From Methylocystis sp. KS32 (GTDB lineage: Bacteria > Pseudomonadota > Alphaproteobacteria > Rhizobiales > Beijerinckiaceae): 64,000 bases of DNA. Below the pieces are notes generated by a model. That model did not search any database, had not been told where the DNA came from, and saw nothing but the letters and a program-made list of their open reading frames with translations. The translations under genes and the position numbers were made by a program. Below are positions 26,593 to 36,559 of the stretch, piece after piece. Where the stretch lies: positions 558,001 to 622,000 of the forward strand of contig PHSQ01000001.1 in NCBI GenBank assembly GCA_002862095.1, read 5' to 3'. Every line of letters begins with the position of its first letter. Positions within the stretch are counted from its first letter, which is position 1.

Positions 26593-27648
26593 ATGACCGC
26601 GACGCAGCCCGTGCTCGAAAAATCCGGCGCGCGCGGTCCCGCCAAGGAAGGGCCAATGGCAGATATTGCGTGGAGTAACATGCCGGCCGACGCCGCACAG
26701 ACCGACCGGGCCCGCGTGCTCAAAAAGCTTGGTTTACATGACGCTCTGTTCCGCAAGCTGACCTTTTCCGCCGCGATCGTCGTGCTGCTGCTGCTTGGCG
26801 GAGTCATCCTTTCCCTGGTTCAGGGATCGCTGCCCGCCATCAAGGCCTTCGGCTTTGGTTTTCTGACCTCTCAAGCATGGAATCCGGTCTCGGAGATTTT
26901 CGGCGCAACACCCGCGATCTACGGCACCGTCGTCACTTCGCTGATCGCCATGATGCTGGCGGTGCCGGTGGGGCTAGGCGTCGCGGTTTTCCTCACCGAG
27001 CTCTGTCCGCACCCGCTGCGCCGTCCGATCGGGATGGCGATCGAACTGTTGGCCGGCATTCCCTCGATCATCTACGGCATCTGGGGATTGTTCATGCTTG
27101 CGCCATTTCTGCAACAATATGCGCAGCCAGCGCTGATCTCCGCCTTCGCCGACGTCCCGGTTCTTTCGACTTTGTTCGCCGGCCCTCCCTATGGAATCGG
27201 CATAATGACCGCAGGCCTCATTCTCGGCGTCATGGTGCTTCCCTTCATTGCCTCTATTTCCCGCGACGTGTTCGACACCGTTCCGCCCGTGCTGAAGGAG
27301 GCGGCCTCGGGCGTCGGCTGCACGACATGGGAGGTCGTGCGTCACGTGGTTTTGCCCTACACCAAGACGGGGGTCATCGGCGGCGTGATGCTCGGGCTTG
27401 GTCGCGCGCTGGGCGAGACCATGGCGGTGACTTTCGTGATCGGCAACGCTCATAAAATCTCTGGCTCTCTTATTGCTCCCGGCACTACGATCTCCGCGAC
27501 CATCGCCAACGAGTTCACCGAAGCCGTCGGCGACGTCTACACATCGGCCTTGATCGAGCTCGGGCTCATCCTCTTCGTCATCACATTTTTCGTTCTCGCA
27601 TTTGCGCGCCTGCTGCTGACGCGGATCGAACGCAAGGAGGGCGCCTGA
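26593..27648 (+). CDS. pstC: Phosphate ABC transporter permease PstC
   Basis: A 351-residue inner-membrane permease with a cytosolic N-terminal extension of about 50 residues, then six predicted membrane segments, beginning with [13 protein letters not shown] near 60-72. The permease coupling loop [20 protein letters not shown] near residues 236-255 and [16 protein letters not shown] near 271-286 are intact. Starts 99 bp after pstS and ends one base before the pstA start. Confidence 0.95.
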   Translation: MTATQPVLEKSGARGPAKEGPMADIAWSNMPADAAQTDRARVLKKLGLHDALFRKLTFSAAIVVLLLLGGVILSLVQGSLPAIKAFGFGFLTSQAWNPVSEIFGATPAIYGTVVTSLIAMMLAVPVGLGVAVFLTELCPHPLRRPIGMAIELLAGIPSIIYGIWGLFMLAPFLQQYAQPALISAFADVPVLSTLFAGPPYGIGIMTAGLILGVMVLPFIASISRDVFDTVPPVLKEAASGVGCTTWEVVRHVVLPYTKTGVIGGVMLGLGRALGETMAVTFVIGNAHKISGSLIAPGTTISATIANEFTEAVGDVYTSALIELGLILFVITFFVLAFARLLLTRIERKEGA

Positions 27649-27649
27649 C

Positions 27650-28489
27650 ATGTCGCTCTATTACAAACGCCGCAACGTCAACGCCACGGCGACGATGCTC
27701 TGCTGGGGCGCCGCCATCTTCAGCCTTTCCTGGCTCGTCATGATTCTGGGCGCGCTCGTTTTCGAAGGCGCCAAAGGACTTTCGCTAGACGTTTTCACGC
27801 AAAACACGCCGCCGCCGGGCAGCGCGGGCGGTCTGCTTAATGCGATGGCGGGTTCCTTGATAATGACGGTCATGGGCGTCGTCGTAGGCGCGCCGCTCGG
27901 CATGTTGGCGGGCACCTACATGGCAGAGTATGGCCGTCACTCGAAACTGACGGTCGTCATACGCTTCATCAACGACATTTTGCTCAGCGCGCCTTCGATC
28001 GTCATCGGACTGTTCGTTTACACGGTCCTTGTCGCAAGAATGGGACATTTTTCGGCCGTCGCGGGCGTGGCCGCGTTGTCGATTTTGGTGATTCCGATCG
28101 TGTTGCGCACCACCGAGGACATGTTGCTGCTCTTGCCGGGCTCACTTCGGGAAGCGGCGAGCGCGCTTGGGCTGCCTCGGTCCTATTTGATCCAGCGCGT
28201 CGCCTACCGAGCGGCGAAGTCGGGACTGGTGACGGGCCTGCTGCTTGCGGTGGCGCGCGTCTCGGGAGAAACCGCGCCCTTGCTCTTCACTTCCCTCAAT
28301 AATCAATTTTGGAGTCTCGACCTCAACGCGCCCATGGCGAGCCTCCCGGTCGTGATCTTTCAGTTCGCGCTGTCGCCCTACAAGGATTGGCAGCAACTTG
28401 CATGGACGGGAGCGCTGCTGGTTACGGCGACGGTTCTCGTGCTCTCGATCATCGCACGCGCTCTCAGCCGCCAGAGGACCTACAAATGA
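27650..28489 (+). CDS. pstA: Phosphate ABC transporter permease PstA
   Basis: A 279-residue permease pairing with PstC. Six membrane segments are visible, and the ATPase-coupling loop [20 protein letters not shown] lies near residues 167-186, followed by [14 protein letters not shown]. The stop overlaps the pstB start (ATGA at 28486-28489), and the start follows pstC by one base, so the transporter genes are tightly coupled. Confidence 0.95.
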   Translation: MSLYYKRRNVNATATMLCWGAAIFSLSWLVMILGALVFEGAKGLSLDVFTQNTPPPGSAGGLLNAMAGSLIMTVMGVVVGAPLGMLAGTYMAEYGRHSKLTVVIRFINDILLSAPSIVIGLFVYTVLVARMGHFSAVAGVAALSILVIPIVLRTTEDMLLLLPGSLREAASALGLPRSYLIQRVAYRAAKSGLVTGLLLAVARVSGETAPLLFTSLNNQFWSLDLNAPMASLPVVIFQFALSPYKDWQQLAWTGALLVTATVLVLSIIARALSRQRTYK

Positions 28490-29271
28490 TGGCGACGCCG
28501 GTTCCGACCGCCGACCTTCCCAATAAAATCACGGTAAGAAATCTCGACTTCTTCTATGGCGATCATCGCGCCCTCAAGGACGTCACCATTGGTCTGCCGA
28601 CGAACAGGGTCACGGCCTTCATCGGACCATCGGGATGCGGAAAGTCGACGCTGCTGCGTGTGCTCAACCGCATGTACGACCTTTATCCCAAGCAGCGAGC
28701 GGAGGGCGAGGTTCTGCTCGACGGCGAGAACATTTTGGATCCGCGCGTCGACCTCAATCTTCTGCGCGCGCGCGTCGGGATGGTGTTTCAAAAACCGACG
28801 CCGTTTCCAATGTCGATCTACGACAATATCGCTTTCGGCATCCGGCTATATGAAAAACTCTCGAAATCCGCGCTAAACCAGCGCGTCGAGGATGCGTTGC
28901 GCGGCGCCGCGCTATGGGATGAAGTGAAGGACAAGCTCCATATGAGCGGCCTTGGTCTTTCAGGCGGACAGCAGCAGCGGTTATGCATCGCGCGGAGCGT
29001 GGCGATTCAGCCGGAGGTGATCCTCTTCGACGAGCCATGCTCTGCGCTCGACCCGATCTCTACCGCCAAGGTCGAGGAACTGATCGACGAGCTTTCCGAA
29101 CGCTACACCATCGCCATTGTCACCCATAACATGCAGCAGGCTGTTCGGGTCTCCGATTACACCGCCTTCATGTATCTTGGCGAACTCGTCGAATTCGGCG
29201 AAACCGACGCCGTATTCGCCAATCCGCGGGAAAAGCGGACACAGGACTATATTACCGGACGTTTCGGCTGA
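28486..29271 (+). CDS. pstB: Phosphate ABC transporter ATP-binding protein PstB
   Basis: A 261-residue ABC ATPase. Walker A is GPSGCGKST at 47-55, the Q-loop is in [16 protein letters not shown], the signature is LSGGQQQR near 156-163, Walker B is [12 protein letters not shown] and the switch histidine is in VTHNMQQA. The ATG at 28486 overlaps the pstA stop; a second ATG follows immediately. A longer open frame begins inside pstA and is not used. Confidence 0.96.
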   Translation: MMATPVPTADLPNKITVRNLDFFYGDHRALKDVTIGLPTNRVTAFIGPSGCGKSTLLRVLNRMYDLYPKQRAEGEVLLDGENILDPRVDLNLLRARVGMVFQKPTPFPMSIYDNIAFGIRLYEKLSKSALNQRVEDALRGAALWDEVKDKLHMSGLGLSGGQQQRLCIARSVAIQPEVILFDEPCSALDPISTAKVEELIDELSERYTIAIVTHNMQQAVRVSDYTAFMYLGELVEFGETDAVFANPREKRTQDYITGRFG

Positions 29272-29312
29272 CCTGCTCAGGGCCGTCGGATATGCGGTCG
29301 AGGAAAGACATC

Positions 29313-30035
29313 ATGAGCGACCATATCGTTAAAGCCTATGACCGGGATCTCGAGACGCTCGGACGCAGAATAGCCGAAATGGGCGGCATCGCGGAAAAGA
29401 TGCTCGCGGAGGCGATGGACGCGCTCGCGGTCTTCGACGTCGCGCTGGCGCAGCGCGTCGTATTGACCGACGTCCGTCTGGACGCTCTGCAACGAGAGAT
29501 TGAAGAGAGCGCGATTCTCACCATCGCGCGGCGGCAACCTCTCGCCATCGATCTGCGCGAATGCATCGCCGCGATACGCATTTCAGGCGACCTCGAGAGA
29601 GTTGGCGATCTCGCCAAGAACATCGCGAAGCGGACGGTGAAAATCGTCGGCGAGTCGCGCGTGCCGCGGGCTATCATCGGATTGAAGTCGATGCACGACG
29701 TCGCCGCTCTTCAGCTCAAGGACGCACTGGACGCCTACGCCCAACGCGACGTCGAACGCGCGCGCGCGGTCTGGACCAACGATGCGGAACTCGACGCTCT
29801 GGAAGATTCGGTGTTTCGCGATCTCCTCACCTTCATGATGGAGGATCCACGCAACATCTCGTTCTGCACGCACCTTCTCTTCTGTTCGAAGAACCTGGAG
29901 CGGATCGGCGACCACACCACGAACATCGCGGAAACCGTGATTTATCTCGTCACCGGCGAGCCCATGCCGACGGAGCGGCCCAAGACGCGGCCGTCCAATA
30001 TCGACGGAGAGAATCCCCCGGGTTCTCCGCATTGA
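29313..30035 (+). CDS. phoU: Phosphate signalling regulator PhoU
   Basis: A 240-residue helical protein with two PhoU repeats, each holding the metal-binding E/DxxxD pattern: RISGDLERVGDLAKNIAKR near residues 90-108 and SKNLERIGDHTTNIAET near 191-207. PhoU links Pst transport to PhoR/PhoB signalling. GAGGAAAG upstream supports ATG at 29313. The stop overlaps a possible phoB start (TGATG at 30033-30037). Confidence 0.95.
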   Translation: MSDHIVKAYDRDLETLGRRIAEMGGIAEKMLAEAMDALAVFDVALAQRVVLTDVRLDALQREIEESAILTIARRQPLAIDLRECIAAIRISGDLERVGDLAKNIAKRTVKIVGESRVPRAIIGLKSMHDVAALQLKDALDAYAQRDVERARAVWTNDAELDALEDSVFRDLLTFMMEDPRNISFCTHLLFCSKNLERIGDHTTNIAETVIYLVTGEPMPTERPKTRPSNIDGENPPGSPH

Positions 30036-30049
30036 TGCGAGAAATCTTT

Positions 30050-30793
30050 ATGAATGATCTGCGAACTTCACCGACGAGAGAAATTGCCAACGACAGGGCG
30101 CCGCGCATTCTGGTTGTCGAAGACGAATCCTCTCTAGCCCTTCTTCTGGTATACAATCTCGAGGCGGAAGGCTTCATCGTCGAGCATGTCGATCGCGGCG
30201 ACGAAGCGGAATTGCGTCTCGCCGAAGCGCCACCTGATCTGGTCATTCTCGACTGGATGCTGCCGGGTGTGTCCGGCCTCGAAATCTGCCGGCGATTACG
30301 CGCCCGCGACGATACGCGGGACATGCCCATCATCATGTTGACTGCTCGCGGCGAGGAAAGCGAACGGGTGCGAGGCCTTTCCGTCGGCGCCGACGATTAT
30401 GTCGTAAAGCCGTTTTCAACGCCCGAACTGATGGCTCGCGTTCATGCTTTGCTGCGGCGCGCCCGACCCGAACGCGTGGCGAGCCGTCTGACCGCGGGCG
30501 ACATCGATCTCGACAGGGAAACGCGCAGGGTTAAGCGCGCGGGGAGAGAAATTCATCTCGGCCCGACGGAATTCCGACTGCTCGAATATTTCATGGAGAA
30601 GCCTGGCCGCGTCTTCACCCGCGCTCAACTTCTCGACAGCGTCTGGGGCATGTCCGCCGAAATCGACGAGCGCACGGTCGACGTTCATGTCGGACGATTG
30701 CGCAAAGCGCTCATCCGCAGCCGGGAGAAAGACCCGATCCGAACAGTGCGCGGCGCCGGTTATTCCTTCGACGAAACCTTCGGCCGCAATTAG
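30050..30793 (+). CDS. phoB: Phosphate regulon response regulator PhoB
   Basis: A 247-residue OmpR-type response regulator. The receiver has acidic residues E24-D25 and phospho-acceptor D68 (VILDWMLPG), with K near KPFSTPEL; the C-terminal winged helix includes LGPTEFRLLEYFMEKPGRVF and RTVDVHVGRLRKAL. It should bind the Pho box before pstS. An earlier ATG at 30035 overlaps the phoU stop; the later one has a GAGA sequence at better spacing. The phosphorylating kinase candidate is the PhoR-like gene at 36560-37675, not adjacent. Confidence 0.94.
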   Translation: MNDLRTSPTREIANDRAPRILVVEDESSLALLLVYNLEAEGFIVEHVDRGDEAELRLAEAPPDLVILDWMLPGVSGLEICRRLRARDDTRDMPIIMLTARGEESERVRGLSVGADDYVVKPFSTPELMARVHALLRRARPERVASRLTAGDIDLDRETRRVKRAGREIHLGPTEFRLLEYFMEKPGRVFTRAQLLDSVWGMSAEIDERTVDVHVGRLRKALIRSREKDPIRTVRGAGYSFDETFGRN

Positions 30794-30842
30794 ACTGCTC
30801 TGTTCCGCGTCGTGTCGCCGAACCCGCGCCTGTTCCCGGCCC

Positions 30843-30888
30843 AGAGCGCTTCCCAATCACGTGGACTAAGGCGAGCGGGAAGCGCTCT
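30843..30888. terminator. Hairpin between convergent phoB and gcrA
   Basis: AGAGCGCTTCCC (30843-30854) pairs perfectly with GGGAAGCGCTCT (30877-30888) around a 22-nt loop, overlapping the gcrA stop codon. It probably separates the two convergent units; there is no strong T-run. Confidence 0.55.
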
Positions 30889-31405
30889 ACCGCGCGACGC
30901 GAGCCTGCTCGCGCCGCCGCCGATCCTGCACCGGCTGATAGGCGATGCTGGCGTGATGAGCGCAATAGGGTCCGGACCCTGCCGGCGACTTGGCTCCGCA
31001 GAAGCGAAATTCAGACGCCGCGGGGTCGCCCATCGGCCACCGACACATCGACTCGCGCAAATCCATCAGAGTGACGCGCGCCGACAGGGGGATGACCACT
31101 TCTTTCTGTTGTGGTCGAGGAAGCGCCGCGACGACTGGCCGTGTATCGAAGGACAATGCCAGGCTCCCCATCACCGGAGCGCTCTGGGTTCGCGCCGCCG
31201 GCTGTTGCGTGCGTGGAATTTTTGCGGCGCGGGGACGTGGAGCGCAGGGAGCCTTGGCGCGCTCGGCTAATCCAAGGCGGTGAATTTTGCCAATAACCGC
31301 GTTTCGCGTGACGCCCGGCCCCAATTCGGCCGCCACCTGGCTCGCGCTCAGCCCCTCGTTCCAGAGCTTGCGCAAGAGTTCGACGCGTTCTTCCGTCCAA
31401 GACAT
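30887..31405 (-). CDS. gcrA: Cell-cycle regulator GcrA
   Basis: A 172-residue protein with the GcrA N-terminal DNA-binding region MSWTEERVELLRKLWNEGLS (1-20) and NAVIGKIHRLGL (38-49), a Pro/Ala linker, and the conserved C-terminal block LRESMCRWPMGDP followed by FCGAKSPAGSGPYCAHH, which in GcrA contacts sigma-70. GcrA acts at CcrM-methylated GANTC promoters in alphaproteobacteria. ATG at 31405 has GGAGAC just upstream. Size is normal. Confidence 0.95.
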   Translation of the reverse strand: MSWTEERVELLRKLWNEGLSASQVAAELGPGVTRNAVIGKIHRLGLAERAKAPCAPRPRAAKIPRTQQPAARTQSAPVMGSLALSFDTRPVVAALPRPQQKEVVIPLSARVTLMDLRESMCRWPMGDPAASEFRFCGAKSPAGSGPYCAHHASIAYQPVQDRRRREQARVAR

Positions 31406-31731
31406 AAATAGTCTCCATGCGAGAGCCGGTTGGCAGAGAACCGGCGAGTCGTCCGATCGAGAATCGGCCAGCATTCACCGACCCGGCGCTCGCCGGCGGC
31501 GATAGACACGCACTCGAACTCGCGAGAAAAAATCGGATCGACGGAAGCCCGTCGATGTCGACGCGAAAATTACTCTCCCAAATGAATCACGCGCAAGAGT
31601 CGCTGGCAAGCGAAAGGCGGTTCCCCACAGGCTTCTCACATGCTTTGCTTCCCGACTGTTGCACGCAAGACTCACTTTTCGCCATTTCTTAGCCGCAATC
31701 CAACCGGCAGGGGCATGTGGCAAAGGCCGAT
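31406..31731. other. Intergenic region between gcrA and the argD promoter
   Basis: About 325 bp with no gene; contains the gcrA promoter on the minus strand. Frames here have no family pattern. Confidence 0.5.
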
Positions 31732-31760
31732 TTGACCAACAAGGCGCAAAATCCTACAAT
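31732..31760 (+). promoter_or_regulatory. Near-consensus sigma-70 promoter upstream of argD
   Basis: TTGACC (31732-31737) and TACAAT (31755-31760) with a 17-nt spacer. Transcription should begin near 31767, about 116 nt upstream of the argD TTG start. Confidence 0.75.
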
Positions 31761-31771
31761 GATCCAAGCTT

Positions 31772-31800
31772 GCCGCCCTTTCGGGCGGCGCTTTGTTTTT
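31772..31800 (+). terminator. Terminator-shaped hairpin at the 5' end of the argD transcript
   Basis: GCCGCCC (31772-31778), loop TTTC, GGGCGGC (31783-31789), then GCTTTGTTTTT. It starts only about 5 nt after the predicted start site of the promoter at 31732-31760, too close for ordinary termination, or alternatively terminates a plus-strand transcript that begins further left. Confidence 0.65.
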
Positions 31801-31882
31801 CGACCCCTTAGGCCGCTTCTCATCCGACGCTCCCACACGCCGGCCCAAGGGAAGGCGTTCGAGGACGGATGGAGTTGACAAA

Positions 31883-33082
31883 TTGAACTCGTCGCTTTTT
31901 CCCACCTATGCGCGAGCGGATGTCGCTTTCGAGCGCGGAGAAGGCGCCTGGCTCTTTTCCGCCAATGGCGATCGCTACCTCGACTTCGGTTCCGGAGTGG
32001 CTGTCAACTCGCTTGGTTACGCGCATCCGCATCTTGTCTCCGCCTTGCGCGACGCCGCCGAAAGGCCCTGGCATGTCTCCAATCTTTATCGGATTCCTCA
32101 AACGGAGCGGCTCGCCCAAAGATTGACGACCGCGACTTTCGCCGACCTTGCTTTCTTCGCCAACTCCGGGGCCGAAGCCGTCGAATGCGCGATCAAGACC
32201 GCGCGCAAATTTCATGCGGCCAATGGCGCTCCAGAGCGTTACCGGCTCATCACTTTCGAAGGGGCCTTCCACGGACGGACTCTCGCCACTCTCGCGGCGG
32301 GGGGGAATCCCAAATATCTCGACGGCTTCGGCCCCAAGGTCGAGGGGTTCGACCCTGCGCCTTTTGGCGATCTTGCCGCCGTGGAAGCTTTGATCGGCCC
32401 AGAAACGGCGGGCGTGCTGCTTGAACCGATCCAGGGAGAGGGCGGCGTGCGGGTTTTTTCCCGCAGCTTTCTGAAGGGTTTGCGCGAACTTTGCGACAAG
32501 CGGGGCCTGTTGCTCGTGGTCGACGAAGTGCAGACCGGCGTCGGCCGCACGGGGACTTTCCTTTGTGTGGAGCAGGCGGGGATCGCGCCGGACATCGCCG
32601 CGCTTGCCAAGGGTCTCGGGGGCGGTTTTCCCATTGGCGCCTGTCTTGCCTCCAAAGAGGCGGCCAAAGGCATGACGCTGGGCGCGCACGGCTCCACTTT
32701 TGGCGGTAATCCGCTCGCGGCCGCCGTTGGAAACGCCGTGCTCGACGTGATCCTTTCGCCAGGCTTCATGGAGCGCGTCGGCCGATTGTCCCCGCTTTTG
32801 CGTCAGCGCCTCGCCGAACTCGCGGATCATCACCCTTCCGTGATCGAAGCGGTACGCGGAGAAGGATTGATGTTCGGCCTCAAGACGCGCGTCGCGAACA
32901 CGGCTCTTGTTGCGGCCGCCCGTGGAGCGGGCCTGTTGACCATCGCCGCCGGAGACAATGTGGTCCGCCTCCTGCCGCCTTTGATCATCGAGGAAGACCA
33001 CATCGCCGAAGCGGCGCGGCGGTTGGATTCGGCCTGCGCCGAACTTGAACGCGGTCCGAAGCCGCAGCCGGGAGCGATTTGA
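31883..33082 (+). CDS. argD: Acetylornithine/aspartate aminotransferase family, ArgD
   Basis: A 399-residue fold-type I PLP transaminase converting N-acetylglutamate semialdehyde to acetylornithine (often also succinyldiaminopimelate). Motifs: [15 protein letters not shown] near 94-108, [12 protein letters not shown] near 126-137, [11 protein letters not shown] at 214-224 and the PLP lysine K243 in [12 protein letters not shown]. The start is a TTG at 31883 with GGAG 8 nt upstream, giving the family N-terminus; an ATG-like extension to 31793 runs through the leader hairpin and is unlikely. Its stop overlaps the argF ATG (TGATG). Confidence 0.93.
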   Translation: MNSSLFPTYARADVAFERGEGAWLFSANGDRYLDFGSGVAVNSLGYAHPHLVSALRDAAERPWHVSNLYRIPQTERLAQRLTTATFADLAFFANSGAEAVECAIKTARKFHAANGAPERYRLITFEGAFHGRTLATLAAGGNPKYLDGFGPKVEGFDPAPFGDLAAVEALIGPETAGVLLEPIQGEGGVRVFSRSFLKGLRELCDKRGLLLVVDEVQTGVGRTGTFLCVEQAGIAPDIAALAKGLGGGFPIGACLASKEAAKGMTLGAHGSTFGGNPLAAAVGNAVLDVILSPGFMERVGRLSPLLRQRLAELADHHPSVIEAVRGEGLMFGLKTRVANTALVAAARGAGLLTIAAGDNVVRLLPPLIIEEDHIAEAARRLDSACAELERGPKPQPGAI

Positions 33083-34029
33083 TGACGGCCAACGCGAAAA
33101 AAGCGGACCTGCGCCATTTTCTCGATCTTTCCGAGATCCCCGCCGTTGAACTGCGTCACATCCTCGATCGCGCCGCCGCGCTCAAGGCGCGTCGTGTCAA
33201 GGGCGCGGCGCCGGCGGAAAAACCGCTCGACGGAAAATTTCTCGGCATGGTTTTCGACAAGCCTTCGACGCGCACGCGCGTTTCCTTCGACGTCGCGATG
33301 CGCGAACTCGGCGGGGAGACGATCATGCTCACCGGCGCCGAAATGCAACTCGGTCGCGGGGAGACCATCGCCGACACGGCCCGCGTTCTTTCCCGTTTCC
33401 TCGACGCCGTGATGATCCGCATTCTCGATCATGGCGATCTCATCGAACTCGCGCGCAATGCCAGCGTTCCCGTGATCAACGGGCTGACCAAGCTTTCGCA
33501 TCCCTGTCAGGTCATGGCCGACATCCTTACTTTCGAGGAACATCGCGGCCCCATCGAGGGTCGCACGGTCGCGTGGACCGGAGACGCCAACAATGTGCTC
33601 GCAAGCTGGATTCACGCGGCGCAGCGTTTCGATTTCATCATCAATGTCGCGACGCCGCGGGACCTTGCCCCAGGAAAGGAGATCGTCGCCTGGGCCAAAA
33701 AGAATGGCGCGCGGCTCAATCTCACCAACGATCCCCACGCCGCGGTCGCGGGGGCCGACGCCGTGATCACCGATTGCTGGATTTCCATGGGCGACGAAGA
33801 CGAGACGCATCGTCATAACCTTCTTGCGCCATTCCAGGTCAACGACAAGTTGATGAAGGCCGCGGCGAAAGACGCGATCTTCATGCACTGTCTGCCGGCC
33901 CATCGCGGTGAGGAAGTCACCGACCAGGTGATAGACGGACCCCATTCGGTTGTGTTCGACGAAGCCGAAAATCGCCTACACGCGCAAAAGGGGATTTTGT
34001 CCTGGTGCCTGGAGACATCGGCGCCGTGA
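33082..34029 (+). CDS. argF: Ornithine carbamoyltransferase
   Basis: A 315-residue anabolic ornithine carbamoyltransferase forming citrulline. Carbamoyl-phosphate site STRTR at 62-66, HPCQ near 148-151, ornithine/SMG-type motif DCWISMGDE near 232-240 and [11 protein letters not shown] near 271-281 are all intact. The ATG at 33082 overlaps the argD stop by one base, so argD and argF are coupled; hslO follows with overlap. Confidence 0.96.
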   Translation: MTANAKKADLRHFLDLSEIPAVELRHILDRAAALKARRVKGAAPAEKPLDGKFLGMVFDKPSTRTRVSFDVAMRELGGETIMLTGAEMQLGRGETIADTARVLSRFLDAVMIRILDHGDLIELARNASVPVINGLTKLSHPCQVMADILTFEEHRGPIEGRTVAWTGDANNVLASWIHAAQRFDFIINVATPRDLAPGKEIVAWAKKNGARLNLTNDPHAAVAGADAVITDCWISMGDEDETHRHNLLAPFQVNDKLMKAAAKDAIFMHCLPAHRGEEVTDQVIDGPHSVVFDEAENRLHAQKGILSWCLETSAP

Positions 34030-35000
34030 TCGACGACACTAACGGCGACCCGTCAAGCCGGCCGTTTTCCATCATCGCGCGGGACGACCGATTGCTCCCT
34101 TTCGCGGTGGAGGAGCTCGATCTGCGCGGTCGCGTCGTCCGGCTCGGGCCGACCGTCGACGCCATTCTGTCCCACTACGAATATCCCCCTGCCGTCGCGC
34201 GAAGCCTGGGGGAGGCGGTCGCGCTCACGGCGCTTTTGGGATCGGTTCTGGAATCGCATGGCCGGTTCCAGCTGCAGACCCGGAGCGATGGACCTATCGA
34301 CACGATCGTCGTGGATTATGAGGCGCCCGGCCAGCTTCGTGGCTTCGCTCGTTTCGACGCGGACCGCGTGGGCGCGGCGAATTCGACGGGGGAGCTACTT
34401 GGACGCGGACATATGGCGCTCACCATCGAACGCGAGGAAGACGCCGCTCGTTATCAAGGCGTGGTCGCGCTCGAAGGCGACAGCCTCGAAGAAGCCGCGC
34501 ACCGTTATTTCAGCCAGTCCGAGCAGATTCCGACCTTGGTGCGCCTAGCCGTGGCCGAGGCGATCACGCCTGGGGGAAGAAGCTGGCGCGCCGGCGGGCT
34601 GTTGCTGCAATATCTTCCCTCGGGGATTTCGCGGGCGCGCGATCTGCCTCCGGGGGACGCGCCGCAAGGGATGGAGCCCGCGTTCGCCGCCGCGCCGCAA
34701 GCCGACGCCTGGACCGAGGGCCTCGCTCTGACCGCGACCATCCAGGATCACGAACTGGTGGACCCGAATCTGTCGGGCGAGCGCCTTTTGTACCGGCTGT
34801 TTCACCAGCGCGGCGTGAAAGTTTTTCCCGAACGGGAATTGACGGAGTTCTGTCGCTGCTCGGATCGAAAGGTGGAAGATCTCATTCGCAGTTTTCCCCC
34901 CGACGAGCGCCAGATGATGGTCGGAGACGACGGCCGAATCGGCGTCACTTGCGAATTCTGCGGCGCTCTGCGCAGCTATGATCCAAAGCAGTTCGATTGA
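34005..35000 (+). CDS. hslO: Redox-regulated chaperone Hsp33
   Basis: A 331-residue Hsp33. The C-terminal zinc switch has CRC (in EFCRCSDRK, near 283-288) and CEFC (near 314-317), the CXC and CXXC pairs that bind zinc when reduced and open on oxidation. Two GTG starts are possible: 34005, overlapping argF by 25 nt, and 34026, overlapping the argF stop as GTGA; neither has the better ribosome binding site. The argD-argF-hslO order is common in Rhizobiales. Confidence 0.93.
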   Translation: MPGDIGAVIDDTNGDPSSRPFSIIARDDRLLPFAVEELDLRGRVVRLGPTVDAILSHYEYPPAVARSLGEAVALTALLGSVLESHGRFQLQTRSDGPIDTIVVDYEAPGQLRGFARFDADRVGAANSTGELLGRGHMALTIEREEDAARYQGVVALEGDSLEEAAHRYFSQSEQIPTLVRLAVAEAITPGGRSWRAGGLLLQYLPSGISRARDLPPGDAPQGMEPAFAAAPQADAWTEGLALTATIQDHELVDPNLSGERLLYRLFHQRGVKVFPERELTEFCRCSDRKVEDLIRSFPPDERQMMVGDDGRIGVTCEFCGALRSYDPKQFD

Positions 35001-35003
35001 TTT

Positions 35004-36437
35004 TTATCGACAGGGCGGCGCCTCGCCGGAGAGCGGAACCACGAGTGTGATCCGGGTTCCCTCGCCGGGTCCGGCGGCGATGTCGAGATAGCCCCCGATG
35101 GACTGCGCCCGCTCTTTCATGCCGGTGAGACCGAAATGGCCCTCGGCGGACCGGGCATGGTCGAAGCCTACGCCCTCATCGGCGACGTAAAGACGAATTC
35201 CATCGGCGCCCCTCGAGAGTTCGATGTCGACGCGCCGGGTGTTCGCATGTAATTCGATGTTTCGCAAGGCCTCGCGCAGGATGCGATTGAGAACCTCTGC
35301 GATTTCGCAGGGCAGGACCGAGAAATCGACGGTCGATCGTACGCTAAGTTGCAACGGCCGAACCATCCGCATGCGTTGGGCGAAGGCCTCGATAATCTTG
35401 ACCGGGTCGCCCTCTTCGCGTCGCGCGCGTAATTGCGTGATCGCTTCACGAGCCTCGGAGAGGCCCGCGCGCGCCTGAGTTTGCAGATCGGTGAGGGCCT
35501 TGCGGGCGCATGCGTCGTCGGTGGTTTTAGCGATCACTCCCATCTCGACGATCAGCGAGACGATCGAACTCACGAGCGTGTCGTGCAGGTCTTGCGCGAT
35601 GCGAAGCCTTTGAGAGGCGAGTTCAGCCGCGCGCGCTTCCTCTCGCGCCTTCTCCTGCTCGGCGGCAAGGCGGCGCACATGGGTGACGTCGCGGCCCACC
35701 GCCTGAAATTCTCCGCCTCCCTCCGCTCCCGAAAATCGGACGTCCCACCACAGCCAAACGAGCTCCCCTCTGACGGTGCGCGCGGCCATCTCGAAGGACG
35801 CCGGTTGATCGGCGTAAGCGTCGAGACGCCAAGGATTGTCCTGGCCAAGTGGCGGAAACAGCGCGTCGATCCGCCGATTGAGCAGGGCGTCCTGAGGAAC
35901 GCCCATGAAGAGTCCGGTGAAACGATTGGCGAACACGACGCGCCCGTCGGCGCGAAAACGCAGGACCAACTCGGCGGAACATTCGACGATGTCGCGGTAA
36001 AGCGTCTTCGCGACCCGCAGCCTAGCCGCCGCCGCCTCCGCCTGTTGTTGCAGGAGTTGCTTTTCCCGCCGCTCGGAGGCGAGCATCCTGTCGATTTGAT
36101 CGCCCCCGTGATCCCGGGTCGTGACGATGACGAAAAAGCCGCTCGACGCTTTCCAGCTAATGGAAATCGTCATTCGCGCCGCGTCCCAGTCCGGCGCGCG
36201 CATCGAGGGCAGCACGATATTGTCGCTCTTGCCCTCCTTGAGCGCCAGGAGCGCATCCTCCATATGGAGCAAAAAGGGGGAGTCGCAGAGCGGTTGGCCA
36301 ATCGACGGCAACCAAAGGGAAAGGTCGCCGTAACGTCGCGATACTTTGAGATCGGGACCGACGAGGCCGACCCCGAATTGCGCCTGCTTCAAGGCGAGCG
36401 CGAAATCCTGGGCCAGGGTCGCTGCGTCCGAACTCAT
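35004..36437 (-). CDS. PAS-containing NarL-type sensor histidine kinase (orphan)
   Basis: A 477-residue kinase with no membrane segment. Residues 1-110 may be a PAS-like region, residues 115-145 a coiled coil, 145-260 a clear PAS domain (ECSAELVLRFRADGRVVFAN), then a HisKA_3 dimerisation domain with the phospho-acceptor H285 in QDLHDTL and a GHKL ATPase domain ending in FGLTGMKERAQSIGG. No response regulator gene is adjacent, so the partner (expected to be a LuxR/NarL-type regulator) is elsewhere. Convergent with hslO, 3 bp away. Confidence 0.88.
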   Translation of the reverse strand: MSSDAATLAQDFALALKQAQFGVGLVGPDLKVSRRYGDLSLWLPSIGQPLCDSPFLLHMEDALLALKEGKSDNIVLPSMRAPDWDAARMTISISWKASSGFFVIVTTRDHGGDQIDRMLASERREKQLLQQQAEAAAARLRVAKTLYRDIVECSAELVLRFRADGRVVFANRFTGLFMGVPQDALLNRRIDALFPPLGQDNPWRLDAYADQPASFEMAARTVRGELVWLWWDVRFSGAEGGGEFQAVGRDVTHVRRLAAEQEKAREEARAAELASQRLRIAQDLHDTLVSSIVSLIVEMGVIAKTTDDACARKALTDLQTQARAGLSEAREAITQLRARREEGDPVKIIEAFAQRMRMVRPLQLSVRSTVDFSVLPCEIAEVLNRILREALRNIELHANTRRVDIELSRGADGIRLYVADEGVGFDHARSAEGHFGLTGMKERAQSIGGYLDIAAGPGEGTRITLVVPLSGEAPPCR

Positions 36438-36559
36438 CGCGTTTCCAAAAACTCCATCGCGTCGGAAAGAGCATTAGCTTAAAAAAGCATATAGAGCGAA
36501 GCCGTTATATCTGCCCAACGCCGTGCGAGGGCGTCGTTCGCGATCGCAATGAAGATTCT

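Noticed and set aside
31820..33001. Long minus-strand open frame over argD
   Set aside because: Antisense shadow of a complete, well-conserved ArgD coding sequence.
34997..35010. TTGAT-TTTT-ATCGA, a near match to an FNR box
   Set aside because: Located at the convergent ends of hslO and the histidine kinase gene, with one mismatch and no promoter context.
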